A DNA stretch of 64,000 nt from contig NZ_AP019365.1 of assembly GCF_033095865.1 (NCBI RefSeq), positions 5,615,501 to 5,679,500 of the forward strand, written 5' to 3'. Numbering within the stretch: the first letter of the stretch is position 1; every line of letters starts with the position of its first letter. Below the pieces are notes generated by a model that was given only the letters and a program-made list of their open reading frames with translations, had not been told where the DNA came from and made no database searches. The DNA comes from Pseudomonas sp. KU43P (lineage in GTDB: Bacteria > Pseudomonadota > Gammaproteobacteria > Pseudomonadales > Pseudomonadaceae). Both the position numbers and the translations under genes were made by a program. Below are positions 45,959 to 56,196 of this stretch, piece after piece.

Positions 45959-47061
45959 GCTGGGGTGCTGGCCGGCGCCGAAGGCGCGGCCGGGGTGGCC
46001 GAGTTGGTCACCGCTGCAGGCGTTGCCGGAGTAGCCGGCTTGGCTTCGGCCGGCTTGCTGGCAACTGGTTTGGCGGCGGGTTTTGCGGCAGGTTTGGCTG
46101 TTGCTGGCTTGGCAGCGGGTTTGGCTGCTGCGGGCTTGGCTGCTGTTTTGGCCGGGGCTTTTGCCGCAGCGGGCTTGGCAGCAGGCTTGGCCGCCGGTTT
46201 AGCCGCTGGCTTGGCGGCCGCGGTCTTGGCAGCTACCGGTTTTGCAGCAGGCTTGGCGGCAGCCGGTTTGGCCGCTGTGCTTTTCGCAGCAGGCTTGGCA
46301 GCTGCGGTTCTGGTCGCAGCAGGTTTGGCGGCAGCCGCTTTTGCCGGGGCAGCTTTGGCGGCCGTCGCTTTGGCTGGAGCCTTGGCAGCAGCGGGTTTGG
46401 CAGCAGCGGTGCGGGCCGGTGCCTTGGCGGCGGGCTTGGCCGCTGCAACGCGGGCTGGAGCCTTGGCCGCAGGTTTGGCTGCTGCAGCGCGGGCTGGAGC
46501 CTTAGCCGCAGGTTTGGCCGCTGCAGCGCGGGCTGGAGCCTTGGCTGCAGGTTTCGCAGCAGCTTTGGCGGCGGGTTTTACAGCAGCTTTGGCCGCCGGT
46601 TTGGCTGCTGCTTTCGCAGGCGCCTTGGCCGCTACCGTTTTAGCCGACTTGGCCGCTACCGCTCGCTGGTCGAGTGCCTTGCCGGCAGCCTCGCGCACCT
46701 TGCCGACACCCTGAGCAAGCTTCAGGCTTTCCTGGGCATCGCGCTTGAGTTGTTGAATGTAAGTACGGGTTTGCGTCTGGCGCTCTTTGAGCGAGTCAAG
46801 CAGGCCCTCAAGTTCACCAATGGCCTTCTGGGCTTTGCCCTGGGCCTTGGCTTTGCCTGCCTTGGCCGCGTCCTGCAACTTCAGACGACCGTTATGCAGT
46901 TTTTCCTGAGCCTTGACCCGTTGCTTTTCCAACTTGGCCAGCAGTTTCTCCGCATCAGCCAGCGCTTGCGAGCAGGCATCTTCCAAGTGTTCGAGCAGGC
47001 TGCCCGAAAGTTGCTGGAGCAGGTGTAACGGCGTACTTACTGGCTTCTTTTTGGCCGACAT
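45934..47061 (-). CDS. algP: AlgP, histone H1-like alginate regulator
   Basis: 375 residues. The N-terminal 135 form a charged coiled coil (HLLQQLSGSLLEHLEDACSQAL onward). The C-terminal 220 are an Ala/Lys/Pro-rich tail of KPAAK-type repeats resembling eukaryotic histone H1. In P. aeruginosa AlgP (AlgR3) influences algD transcription, probably by binding DNA nonspecifically. Four 39-bp direct repeats lie inside the tail. Repeat number should vary between strains. It is convergent and overlapping with the TIGR02444 gene. Confidence 0.92.
   Translation of the reverse strand: MSAKKKPVSTPLHLLQQLSGSLLEHLEDACSQALADAEKLLAKLEKQRVKAQEKLHNGRLKLQDAAKAGKAKAQGKAQKAIGELEGLLDSLKERQTQTRTYIQQLKRDAQESLKLAQGVGKVREAAGKALDQRAVAAKSAKTVAAKAPAKAAAKPAAKAAVKPAAKAAAKPAAKAPARAAAAKPAAKAPARAAAAKPAAKAPARVAAAKPAAKAPARTAAAKPAAAKAPAKATAAKAAPAKAAAAKPAATRTAAAKPAAKSTAAKPAAAKPAAKPVAAKTAAAKPAAKPAAKPAAKPAAAKAPAKTAAKPAAAKPAAKPATAKPAAKPAAKPVASKPAEAKPATPATPAAVTNSATPAAPSAPASTPAQAPSSAS
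46411..46566. repeat. Four 39-bp tandem repeats inside algP
   Basis: Units begin at 46411, 46450, 46489 and 46528, each 39 bases (13 residues, KPAAKAPARxAAA pattern). The last three are near-identical; the first has several silent changes. This is a candidate for length variation by slippage or recombination. Confidence 0.85.
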
Positions 47062-47274
47062 GGTTTACCTCCTGGCTGACGAGATTGCGGCTCATACTAT
47101 GCTTCTGCTGCTACTGCCGCTAGGGCATGTGGACAGTATCGCTAGCGCCGCGTTGCATGCCTGGGCAAAGTTGTTTTCTGCAGCTCCGTGCAAGTGTAGT
47201 TGCTTAACAAATCGCTGCTGATATTTACGCATTTGCGCTGGCATACTTCACCGCTCATTGAGCTGGAGTTGAGC

Positions 47275-47940
47275 ATGCCTCGTTATCTTGTATTCGGTCT
47301 GTGCCTGCTGGCGCCGTTCGCCCTGGCTGCCCCCGATGCTACCCCTACCAACGATGCCGACCTGGCCTACAGCCTTGGCGCCAGCCTGGGCGAACGGCTG
47401 CGCGAGGAAGTGCCGGGGCTGCAACTGGATGCACTGGTGGAAGGCTTGCGCCAGTCTTATCAGAACCAGCCGCTTAAGCTCGACAAGGCGCGCATGCAGG
47501 CGATTCTGCAGCAGCATGAAGAGCAGGCGAACAGCACCACCGAGCAGGCCGAAGTAGCAAAACTGCAAGCCATCGAAACGCGCTTCATGGCCAATGAGCG
47601 AGCACGCGCCGGCGTGCACGAGTTGCCGGAAGGCGTTCTCTACAGTGAACTGAGCAGCGGGAGCGGCGCGCAGCCGAAGGCCCATGGCAAGGTTCAGGTG
47701 CGCTACGTCGGCAGGCTGCCGGACGGTTCGGTGTTCGACCAGAACCAGCAACCACAGTGGTTCAACCTGGACTCGGTGATCGAAGGCTGGCAGGTGGCGT
47801 TGCCGCAGATGAAGGCAGGCTCGAAATGGCGCCTGGTTATCCCTTCGGCGCAAGCCTACGGTGCGGAAGGCGCTGGTGATCTGATCGCGCCCTACACACC
47901 GCTGGTATTCGAGATCGAACTGCTGGCTGTCGGCGACTGA
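47275..47940 (+). CDS. FKBP-type peptidyl-prolyl isomerase, exported
   Basis: 221 residues. A signal peptide ends near residue 18 (ALA before APD). An N-terminal dimerisation domain (about 25-115: DLAYSLGASLGERL and the KARMQAILQQHEEQ helix) is followed by the FKBP domain (about 125-220) with VQVRYVGRLPDGSVFDQ, VIEGWQVALPQMKAGSKW and the PYTPLVFEIELL end. It resembles FkpA/Mip proteins and helps fold periplasmic proteins. GGAG lies eight bases upstream. It stands divergent from algP and convergent with rsd/algQ. Confidence 0.9.
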   Translation: MPRYLVFGLCLLAPFALAAPDATPTNDADLAYSLGASLGERLREEVPGLQLDALVEGLRQSYQNQPLKLDKARMQAILQQHEEQANSTTEQAEVAKLQAIETRFMANERARAGVHELPEGVLYSELSSGSGAQPKAHGKVQVRYVGRLPDGSVFDQNQQPQWFNLDSVIEGWQVALPQMKAGSKWRLVIPSAQAYGAEGAGDLIAPYTPLVFEIELLAVGD

Positions 47941-47948
47941 TACAGGCC

Positions 47949-48419
47949 TCAGGCCTGCACCAGGCCCTCTTCCTTGTGCGCGGTGTGCAGCACTTCGATC
48001 AGGCAGTCCTCCAGCTCGAAGCGCTCGTGCAACAAGCTGCCGAGCTTGCCCAGTTTTTCGGCGAAGCGTTCGGTATCCGTGCACTCGCCCTTCTCGCAGT
48101 GGTCATTGAAGGCCAAGGCGATCTGGGTGATGTCATTGATCCGCGGGTTGATTTCTTCGGCCAGTTTCAGGGCTTTCTGGTCACCGAACGCCTTGGCCTC
48201 GGTGACCAGTTGCTCGCTGACTTCGAAATGCCAGGCCGACACGTAATCGACCAGCACCGCACAGAAATCGCGGTTCTTGTCCTTGTCTGCAAAGGCCGGC
48301 TTGGCATCGCGCAAGGCGCGAAAAGCCTGAACCAGCTCCTCTCGCTCCTTGAGCCAGCGGTCGATCAGCTTGTGAACCCCACCCCAGCGTTCCTGGGCGT
48401 TCTGACAACTATCGAGCAT
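47949..48419 (-). CDS. algQ: Anti-sigma-70 factor Rsd/AlgQ
   Basis: 156 residues, all helical. It matches the Rsd/AlgQ family with MLDSCQNAQERWGGVHKLIDRWL at the start and NDHCEKGECTDTERFAEKLGKLGSLLHERFELED near the end. It binds region 4 of the housekeeping sigma factor in stationary phase and, in P. aeruginosa, promotes alginate and siderophore gene expression. I start at the ATG of MLDS; the frame runs 12 codons further without support. Its place between the FKBP gene and dsbB is conserved. Confidence 0.92.
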   Translation of the reverse strand: MLDSCQNAQERWGGVHKLIDRWLKEREELVQAFRALRDAKPAFADKDKNRDFCAVLVDYVSAWHFEVSEQLVTEAKAFGDQKALKLAEEINPRINDITQIALAFNDHCEKGECTDTERFAEKLGKLGSLLHERFELEDCLIEVLHTAHKEEGLVQA

Positions 48420-48650
48420 GGCGATCTCTTCCCTTCTGGGTAGATGCCGCTGCACCTCGCACCACGACCGTGCAGCACAAAGGTGACATCAGCAGGACGG
48501 CATCGAGCAGTTGTGTTTTCGGTATGCGTGCTGGGAGATTATTCCCGCACGTGCTGCCCATCAAGGTACGCAGCAGACAAAGTTCATACAAGTGTTTAAT
48601 ACCTCGGCGCAGCACCATTGGTCGCGCTAACGCGGAACGCTTGCGCTGGG

Positions 48651-49154
48651 TCAACTTTCGCCAAGGGTGCGGAAACGATACGCCAGCAGGCAGGCCGCGG
48701 GGAGCATCGCCAGCAACAGGAACGCCAGCAGGCTCCATTCGGGCAGGGTCAGGTCAACAAAGCTCCAGGTCAGCGAGCTGCAGTCCGGGCCACCGAGCAA
48801 CAACTGCCGGGCCGCTTCGCTCCAGGGCTGGTCGAACACACGCCAGATCGACAGCGGACACACATGGCTGGCGTGGTCTGCGCCCTGCAACCATACATGC
48901 CGCGCCGCCAACAGCGCCCCGAGGGCAGAACTGCCCAGCGCGACCCAGGCATAGCGCCGAATGCCGAGCGGGCCTGGCACGTGCACGGATGCGCTCAGGC
49001 AGATCGCTGCATACACGCCCAACAACACACGCTGGCTGAAGCACAACGGGCAAGGCATCAGCCCCAGCGTTGCTTCCAGGTAGAAGGACGCAACCAGCAC
49101 AGCCAACGAGGCCAGGCAGGCAGGAAGAAAAAACGTGCGCAGACGGGCCGGCAT
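48651..49154 (-). CDS. dsbB: Disulfide bond formation protein DsbB
   Basis: 167 residues, four membrane segments. The first periplasmic loop has the CPLC pair (C35, C38); the second has C99 and C125. It reoxidises periplasmic DsbA and passes electrons to ubiquinone. The quinone-site arginine is likely R42 in FSQR. P. aeruginosa carries a dsbB-type gene (dsbH) at the same place as I recall it, so this may be the second DsbB of the genome. Minus strand, between hemY and algQ. Confidence 0.9.
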   Translation of the reverse strand: MPARLRTFFLPACLASLAVLVASFYLEATLGLMPCPLCFSQRVLLGVYAAICLSASVHVPGPLGIRRYAWVALGSSALGALLAARHVWLQGADHASHVCPLSIWRVFDQPWSEAARQLLLGGPDCSSLTWSFVDLTLPEWSLLAFLLLAMLPAACLLAYRFRTLGES

Positions 49155-49339
49155 GGGTGATGGAGGTCCGGAGATGAATGAAGTGGTTTGAAACGGTAGA
49201 GGAAAGGCGCGCTTTGTTTCAAGGCAATACAGGAGAGAGAAGTCACTGAGCTGCGGAGGAAAACTCCAGCTGCATTGTAGGAATTTTCTTAAGAGTGGTG
49301 ATGGATGAGTAACCTGATGTGCTGGAGAAATGACCAGCC

Positions 49340-49371
49340 CCCTGGCCCCGCGCCTCAGCGCGGGGCCAGGG
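49340..49371 (-). terminator. Strong hairpin after hemY
   Basis: Fourteen-base perfect GC-rich stem (CCCTGGCCCCGCGC and complement) with a CTCA loop, four bases after the hemY stop. No T-run follows on the minus strand. It should end or stabilise the hemCDXY transcript. Confidence 0.7.
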
Positions 49372-49375
49372 TGGT

Positions 49376-50614
49376 TCAGGCGCGTACGCCTTCAGGCAAC
49401 GGCAAGGCCAACAGTCGCTCATCGAGCAGGCCCAGGCCTTCCTGGAACAGCTGGTTGCTACGCTCGGTCTCGCCCAGGCCGGCCAACAACCTGGCAAGCT
49501 CGGCGCAGGTTTCCGGGTTGCGCTCCATGCGCAGGCTGCTTTCGAGGTAATCGCGAGCCTTGCCCCACAAACGGTTCTGCAAGCTCAGGCGGCCGAGCGT
49601 GAGTAGCAGGCTCGGATCCTGCGGGTGATCCTTGAGCCAGGCTTCGGCTGCCTGCAACTGACGCGCCGGGTCATCCCCGCGCACCAGGCCATACAGGCGA
49701 GCCAGATGGCTTTCATAGTCACGCTTGAGGGCGGTGCGCAGTACCTGCTCGGCTTCGCCCTGGGCACCCACCTGACGCAGCTGCTCGGCATAGGCCAGCA
49801 CCAACTGTGGCTCCTGGCGCTGCGCGGCGGTCAGTTGTTGCCAGGCACGTTCCAGGGCCTGGCGGGCGCTCTGCGAGTCGTCGCCACGGGTGGCTGCCAG
49901 GCTCAGGTTCTGGCCCCAGGCACGCTGCTCCAGCGCAGCAAGTTCATTGGCCGGAAGCACCTTGTTCTTGCGCAGGTCGGGCAACAGACGGATCAATGCC
50001 GACCAGTCGCCGCGCTCCAGGTACAGGCGCTGCAACAAACGCAGCACCTGGTTGTTGTGTGGGTGCCGCTCTTGCATGGCCAGCAGGGTTTCCAGGGCAC
50101 CATCGCTTTCACCACGGTCCATCTGCAACTGTGCGTGGGCCAGAGCGATGGCCAGCTCGGCCTGGGGCTGTCGCTCCAGGGCGCGCTCGAGCAGGTTGTC
50201 GCTGTCTTGCGTGCGCCCTTGTTCGTTGGCCGCGCGCGCCGCACCGAGGTAATACAGCAACGGTTGGCGTTCAGCTTCGGCTGCGCGGTGCAGGTGGCGC
50301 TGGGCGCTGGCCCAGCGGCCTTCGGCGAGGTCAAGCTGGCCCTGCTCGATGGCAATGCGCACGCGCCGGCTACGGTTGCGTCGCGACCAAGGGTTGACCA
50401 CGCCACTGGAGGTCAACACCAGGCCAACCAGGTAACGCAGCAGCCACAACACCGCGACGATGGCGACCAGCGCGGCAAGCGCTGCCCACAGTCCGGACTG
50501 ATAGCGGAAGCTGCCATAGGAAATCAGCACGTAGCCGCTGTGCTTGGCCACCGCGATGCCCAGCGCCGCAGCGATCACGATCGCCAGCACCGCCAGCAGG
50601 TAGACACGCTTCAT
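49376..50614 (-). CDS. hemY: HemY, heme-biosynthesis-associated TPR protein
   Basis: 412 residues. Two N-terminal membrane segments (about 5-25 and 40-65) then a cytoplasmic stretch of TPR-like helical repeats. GYVLISYGSFRYQSGLWAA near the start is the HemY_N signature. It stands last in the hemC-hemD-hemX-hemY operon; its exact role is not catalytic and probably concerns porphyrin handling or protoporphyrin IX synthesis. Its start overlaps the hemX stop by four bases. Confidence 0.9.
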   Translation of the reverse strand: MKRVYLLAVLAIVIAAALGIAVAKHSGYVLISYGSFRYQSGLWAALAALVAIVAVLWLLRYLVGLVLTSSGVVNPWSRRNRSRRVRIAIEQGQLDLAEGRWASAQRHLHRAAEAERQPLLYYLGAARAANEQGRTQDSDNLLERALERQPQAELAIALAHAQLQMDRGESDGALETLLAMQERHPHNNQVLRLLQRLYLERGDWSALIRLLPDLRKNKVLPANELAALEQRAWGQNLSLAATRGDDSQSARQALERAWQQLTAAQRQEPQLVLAYAEQLRQVGAQGEAEQVLRTALKRDYESHLARLYGLVRGDDPARQLQAAEAWLKDHPQDPSLLLTLGRLSLQNRLWGKARDYLESSLRMERNPETCAELARLLAGLGETERSNQLFQEGLGLLDERLLALPLPEGVRA

Positions 50615-51711
50615 GGCTTGCCCTCTTCGTTCGGCGCGGGCTGGTGTCGACGCTGGATGTATGCCTGCACCGCTGCCAGGCTTTCGCTCAGGTCGGGGGT
50701 AACCACCGAGACCGGTTGCTCGGCCAGCGCGTTGAGGCTCTCGAGCATGGCCTTGCTCTGCGTGTTGTCGGCGTTGAAATTGGCCAGCAGCACACTGCGA
50801 GCATCGTCCAGAGCCTGGGTGTAGACCTTGGCCTCACCGTTGAGCGCTGCCCATTGGGCTTGCTCGATGGTCAGGCTCAGGGCCAGGCGCAGTTGGTTGA
50901 GCGACTGCCCGGCAAGCAGCGGCCGCACATTGTCGTCGGCGTCGAAATCAATCTGGAAGTACTTGGAAATCTCGGCCCACCACTGGGACAGGCGGCTGGC
51001 GCCATCGCCATCGGCGGTCAGCGCGCCGAGCGCATCGGCATTGCTGTCGAACTCCGGCGACTGGGCGCTGAGCTGCTGTACCAGGTCACGCTGGGCGGCC
51101 AGCTTGAGGAACAGGCCCGTGCGGTCCGGTTGCTGGGTGCTGTTGAGCGTTGCCAAGCTGCGCGCGAGCTGCTCGCGAGCGGCAAAGGCGCCCGGGTCGC
51201 TCTGTTCGCGCAGGATCTCGTCGGCACCTTCGACCAGCGCCTTGGCACTAGTAATGTCTTGCAATGCCGAAAGGCGCAAGGTAGCCAGGCGCAACAGATG
51301 CTCGGCCTCGGCCAGGCGCCATTCCTTGCGGCTCTCGCCAAGCACGGTTTCCAGGCGCTGGCTGAGGCGTTGTTGATCGCCTTGCAGCTGCGTCACCAGG
51401 CGGCGTCGGTCTTCCAGCTCGCTGGCAGCCGGCAGGCTGGCCAACTGGGCGCTGATCTGCTGTTCGCGCTGCTGCAGCGCCGCTGCGCGCTGGCTCAGCG
51501 CTTCCAGGTGCTGGCCATGGTTCACTTCACTGCCTTGCAGCTGCCGCACCTGCCAGACACCCCAACCGCCCACTGCCACACCGGCGGCGCCCACCAACAG
51601 CGCTAGCAGGGCAAGGCCGCTGCCAGAGCGTTTGGCGGGCGGGGTGGCAACCGGTTGCGTCGGCTCCTGGGCCGACGGCTGATCATTGTTCGACAAGACA
51701 GTTTCGCTCAC
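50611..51711 (-). CDS. hemX: HemX-like protein (uroporphyrinogen-III methyltransferase-annotated)
   Basis: 366 residues. One membrane segment near residues 29-50, then a long periplasmic coiled coil (about 60-130) and the HemX domain. No SAM-binding methyltransferase motif is visible, so the common methyltransferase label is doubtful. I start at a GTG preceded by AAGGAT; an ATG nine codons upstream has no ribosome site. It overlaps hemY by four bases and follows hemD by 45. Confidence 0.88.
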   Translation of the reverse strand: MSETVLSNNDQPSAQEPTQPVATPPAKRSGSGLALLALLVGAAGVAVGGWGVWQVRQLQGSEVNHGQHLEALSQRAAALQQREQQISAQLASLPAASELEDRRRLVTQLQGDQQRLSQRLETVLGESRKEWRLAEAEHLLRLATLRLSALQDITSAKALVEGADEILREQSDPGAFAAREQLARSLATLNSTQQPDRTGLFLKLAAQRDLVQQLSAQSPEFDSNADALGALTADGDGASRLSQWWAEISKYFQIDFDADDNVRPLLAGQSLNQLRLALSLTIEQAQWAALNGEAKVYTQALDDARSVLLANFNADNTQSKAMLESLNALAEQPVSVVTPDLSESLAAVQAYIQRRHQPAPNEEGKP

Positions 51712-51756
51712 GTATCCATCCTTTGCATGGGGGCGCACCGCTCTGAGCTTAGCGCC

Positions 51757-52524
51757 TTAAGAGGCAGGTGCAGCGCTGCGCTGCACGGCTGCCAGCAAGG
51801 CCGCGGCACTGGCACCACGGCAATCCACAACCTGTTGGGCCCCTGCGGCCCGGGCCTGCTCGGCCACCCGAGGGCTCGGCACGAACAACGGCAGCTGCGC
51901 CAACTGCGGCCAATCGGCGGCGGCCAGTTGCAGCAGATGTTCAAGACCCTGCCCACTGCTGACCACCAGGCCATTGAGGCGTTCCGCTTCGATGCGGCGC
52001 AGCAATGTGCCCACCGGGTATACCGGCAGGCTACGGCGATACAGTTCCAGATAATCGACACTAGCACCTTGCTCTGCAAGACGCTCGGCCAGCAGTTCAC
52101 GACCTCCGACACCACGAACGATCAGCACCCGCGGTGCGGCAACCGCCACCACCTCGCGAAGGGCCGGGAGCGCGAGCAAGGCCTCGCTGTCGTCACCCTG
52201 CGCAGGGCAAGACACCTGCAAGGCCGCTTCGTGCAGCACCGCAGCCGTCGCTTCGCCTACGGTGAACCAGCCCTTCGACGGCAGGGGCAGGCTGCCTTGC
52301 GCCAGGTGCTCGAGAAGCAACCTGGCAGCCGGCTTGCTGACTACGATCCGCGCCTGATAGTCGGCCAGTACGGCCAGCGTTTGGCGTTGCGCCTCGCTCA
52401 GTTCGACCGGCTCGATGGCCAGCAACGGCAGGCTGCTACTGGCCACTCCAGCGGCGGCCAGGCACTGGGCTAATGCCGCACAGTCATCGGCAGGTCGCGT
52501 CAGCAACAGCCGCCAATGGCTCAC
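51757..52524 (-). CDS. hemD: Uroporphyrinogen-III synthase
   Basis: 255 residues with the two-lobed HemD fold: [18 protein letters not shown], the [10 protein letters not shown] segment, [17 protein letters not shown], and [12 protein letters not shown]. It cyclises hydroxymethylbilane and inverts ring D to make uroporphyrinogen III, the branch point to heme and siroheme. Sequence is typically poorly conserved; the position after hemC with a four-base overlap makes the call firm. Confidence 0.93.
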   Translation of the reverse strand: MSHWRLLLTRPADDCAALAQCLAAAGVASSSLPLLAIEPVELSEAQRQTLAVLADYQARIVVSKPAARLLLEHLAQGSLPLPSKGWFTVGEATAAVLHEAALQVSCPAQGDDSEALLALPALREVVAVAAPRVLIVRGVGGRELLAERLAEQGASVDYLELYRRSLPVYPVGTLLRRIEAERLNGLVVSSGQGLEHLLQLAAADWPQLAQLPLFVPSPRVAEQARAAGAQQVVDCRGASAAALLAAVQRSAAPAS

Positions 52525-53462
52525 GGATGCCCGGCCTCGCCGTAGACTTCCTTGAGAATCGCTTCAGCGCCCTGCCCCAGCAAGTCTTCGGCAACCTGCA
52601 CGCCCAAGGCCTCGGCGTTGCCACGCGGAGCGCGGGCATCGGCCACCAGCAGCTTGCCGCCACTGGGCTGGCCGACCAGGCCACGCAGCCACAATTGCTC
52701 GCCTTCCAGCACCGCATAGCAGGCGATTGGCACCTGGCAACCGCCATTCAGGCGCTTGTTCAAGGCACGCTCGGCCACTACCCGGTCGGCGGTATCCGCG
52801 TGGTGCAGGGGGGCCAGCAGGGCATGAATTTCGCTGTCGGCGCTGCGGCATTCGATACCGACCGCGCCCTGGCCGCCCGCCGGCAGGCTATCGTCGACGC
52901 TGATGGTGGCGGTGATGCGCTGCTCGAAGCCAAGGCGGATCAGGCCGGCCGCCGCGAGGATGATTGCGTCGTACTCGCCGGCATCGAGCTTGGCCAGGCG
53001 CGTGTTGACGTTGCCACGCAGGAAATGAATCTTCAGGTCGGGGCGTCGCGCCAGCAGCTGGGCCTGGCGGCGCAGGCTGGAGGTGCCGACGATGCTGCCT
53101 GCCGGCAGCGCATCGAGGCTGGCGAAATGGTTGGAGACAAAGGCATCGCGCGGGTCTTCGCGCTCACAGATGCAATACAGGCCCAGGCCTTCGGGGAAGT
53201 CCATGGGCACGTCCTTCATCGAATGCACGGCAATGTCGGCTTCGTTGTCCAGCAGGGCGGTTTCCAGCTCCTTGACGAACAAGCCCTTGCCGCCGATTTT
53301 CGCCAGCGGCGCGTCGAGCAGCTTGTCGCCACGGCTGACCATGGGTACCAGGGTGACCAGCAGGCCTGGGTGTGCCTGCTCGAGGCGGGCTTTTACGTAT
53401 TCGGCCTGCCACAGGGCCAAGGCACTTTTACGGGTGGCAATGCGGATTTCGCGAGTGGACAT
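52521..53462 (-). CDS. hemC: Hydroxymethylbilane synthase (porphobilinogen deaminase)
   Basis: 313 residues. It links four porphobilinogens into hydroxymethylbilane. The dipyrromethane cofactor is held by C242 in [11 protein letters not shown], the same number as in E. coli. Other signatures are [30 protein letters not shown] and [11 protein letters not shown] start at the ATG of [11 protein letters not shown], with GGGG upstream; a TTG four codons earlier is unlikely. It is the first gene of the hemCDXY operon. Confidence 0.95.
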   Translation of the reverse strand: MSTREIRIATRKSALALWQAEYVKARLEQAHPGLLVTLVPMVSRGDKLLDAPLAKIGGKGLFVKELETALLDNEADIAVHSMKDVPMDFPEGLGLYCICEREDPRDAFVSNHFASLDALPAGSIVGTSSLRRQAQLLARRPDLKIHFLRGNVNTRLAKLDAGEYDAIILAAAGLIRLGFEQRITATISVDDSLPAGGQGAVGIECRSADSEIHALLAPLHHADTADRVVAERALNKRLNGGCQVPIACYAVLEGEQLWLRGLVGQPSGGKLLVADARAPRGNAEALGVQVAEDLLGQGAEAILKEVYGEAGHP

Positions 53463-53542
53463 GGAACGCCCCAATGCTTAGGAATACCGCCGATCATAAC
53501 AGCTCCGTCGGCATCGCTAGCAGATGTGGGTCAAGCTCCTGC

Positions 53543-53603
53543 GCCCCATCGCCGGCAAGCCTGCCCCCTTTCCCGTGGGAGCCGGCTTGCCGGCGATGGA
53601 GCC
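53543..53603. repeat. REP pair 10
   Basis: Short REP pair (one arm diverged) between the hemC promoter side and the algR stop codon, both genes on the minus strand. Confidence 0.82.
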
Positions 53604-53613
53604 ATGAAAGCGG

Positions 53614-54357
53614 CTAGAGGGTTTGCATCATCTTGCGCACGCCCGCCACATGCCGGCGGCTGACGGTCAGGGCGTCACCGTCCAGGCCCTTGAGGAACAG
53701 CTGGAAATGCCCAAGTGGAGTGCGCTGCAAGCGTTCGATGCGCTCGCGGGCTACCAGAGCATTACGGTGGATTCGCACGAACCGCTCGCCGAATTCGTCT
53801 TCCAGAGCCTTGAGCGGCTCATCGAGCAGTACTTCGCCAGCTTCGTGGCGCAACGTCACGTACTTGTGGTCGGCAATAAAATAGATGACTTGCGGCAAAG
53901 GGATCAGCTCGATGCCCTTGCGCGTACGCGCACTGATATGGCTTCGCGGGCCTCCACCTTCACTGCCTGGCCGGGTCAGCGCGGCCAGTTGGCCTCGGTT
54001 GGGTTTTTCTGCCTTGCGCAGCGCTTCGCGCAGGGCCTGGGGCTGAATCGGCTTGGTTACATGGCTGAGGGTACTGTCCTTGAAGGCCTCGGCACCGTAT
54101 TCGTCGTCACCGGTGCAGAACACCACCGACGGTGGCGCCTCGCGCTCGCAAAGGCGAGCAGCGACCTGCAGGCCATCCAGGCCCGGCATGCCGATGTCCA
54201 GCAGGACCACATCGGGCTTGTGGCTTTCGATCAGAGCCAGGGCCTCCTCGCCGTTGGTGGCGCTGGGCTCCAGCACGGTGTACCCCTCCAGTTCCCCGAA
54301 TAACCGCGTCAGGCGTTCACGGGCTTGGGGTTCATCATCAACGATCAGGACATTCAT
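53614..54357 (-). CDS. algR: Response regulator AlgR (LytTR family)
   Basis: 247 residues. Receiver domain (1-120) with acidic pocket VDDEP, phosphorylation site D54 in LLDIGMPGLDG and KP at 102-103. LytTR DNA-binding domain (about 140-245: the RKGIELIPLPQVIYFIADHKYV segment, HRNALVA). In P. aeruginosa AlgR controls alginate, rhamnolipid and type IV pilus genes. There its sensor FimS/AlgZ is encoded between argH and algR; here only 309 bases separate algR from argH and no kinase is present, so AlgR is orphan at this locus. It lies upstream of hemC on the same strand. Confidence 0.93.
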   Translation of the reverse strand: MNVLIVDDEPQARERLTRLFGELEGYTVLEPSATNGEEALALIESHKPDVVLLDIGMPGLDGLQVAARLCEREAPPSVVFCTGDDEYGAEAFKDSTLSHVTKPIQPQALREALRKAEKPNRGQLAALTRPGSEGGGPRSHISARTRKGIELIPLPQVIYFIADHKYVTLRHEAGEVLLDEPLKALEDEFGERFVRIHRNALVARERIERLQRTPLGHFQLFLKGLDGDALTVSRRHVAGVRKMMQTL

Positions 54358-54666
54358 AATTGCTCTGGATTCCTGAGTGAGTCTCGCACAGGTATAGCGT
54401 AGACAGATGCAGGTCGAGCGACACTGCGGTCACGCTCTAGACCGATACGAAGGCCAAAGATTCACTGAGCCGGCAGATTCACTGCCAGTCCTTTGTCCAA
54501 CTGTAGACGGTCCGTGGAACACTGCCGTTCAATCGTTGAATATCCTGATTGCCCGCCTGTACCCAGGTTTGCTGCATATTTCTCTCGACCGGTGTCCTTC
54601 GGCGGCACGCCCAACCCTGCTATTATCGGCGCCACTTTTTCGTTCACGCCTTCAACGAGTGAATCC
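54358..54666. other. algR-argH divergent intergenic region
   Basis: A 309-base gene-free region between divergent algR and argH. It contains the probable argH promoter near 54598-54626 and whatever drives algR. No remnant of a sensor-kinase gene is evident in any frame. Confidence 0.7.
54598..54626 (+). promoter_or_regulatory. Probable argH promoter
   Basis: TATTAT at 54621-54626 preceded by TGC gives an extended -10; a weak TTCGGC lies 17 bases upstream. The start codon follows about 40 bases later. Confidence 0.4.
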
Positions 54667-56061
<1,395 letters not shown>

Positions 56062-56080
56062 GCCTCATTGCGAGGGCTTT

Positions 56081-56146
56081 GCCCTCGATCGCCGGCAAGC
56101 CGGCTCCCACAAGGCCCAGCGCGGTCCATGTGGGAGCCGGCTTGTC
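56081..56146. repeat. REP pair 11 (second arm decayed)
   Basis: The first arm is intact (GATCGCCGGCAAGCCGGCTCC); the second keeps TGTGGGAGCCGGCTTG and then diverges into GTCGTGG. It lies between convergent argH and the GST gene. Confidence 0.75.
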
Positions 56147-56196
56147 GTGGCGACGAACCGCGGCGAAAGGGCTGCAACGCAGCCCCGCTCTTCGAT

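Noticed and set aside
46411..46566. Regularly spaced repeats resembling a CRISPR array
   Set aside because: The 39-bp units are directly adjacent, in frame and code for protein; there are no unique spacers and no cas genes.
45856..47028. Long plus-strand frame rich in Gly, Arg and Ser over algP
   Set aside because: Its composition mirrors the Ala/Lys/Pro repeat of algP on the other strand. No start signal is present.
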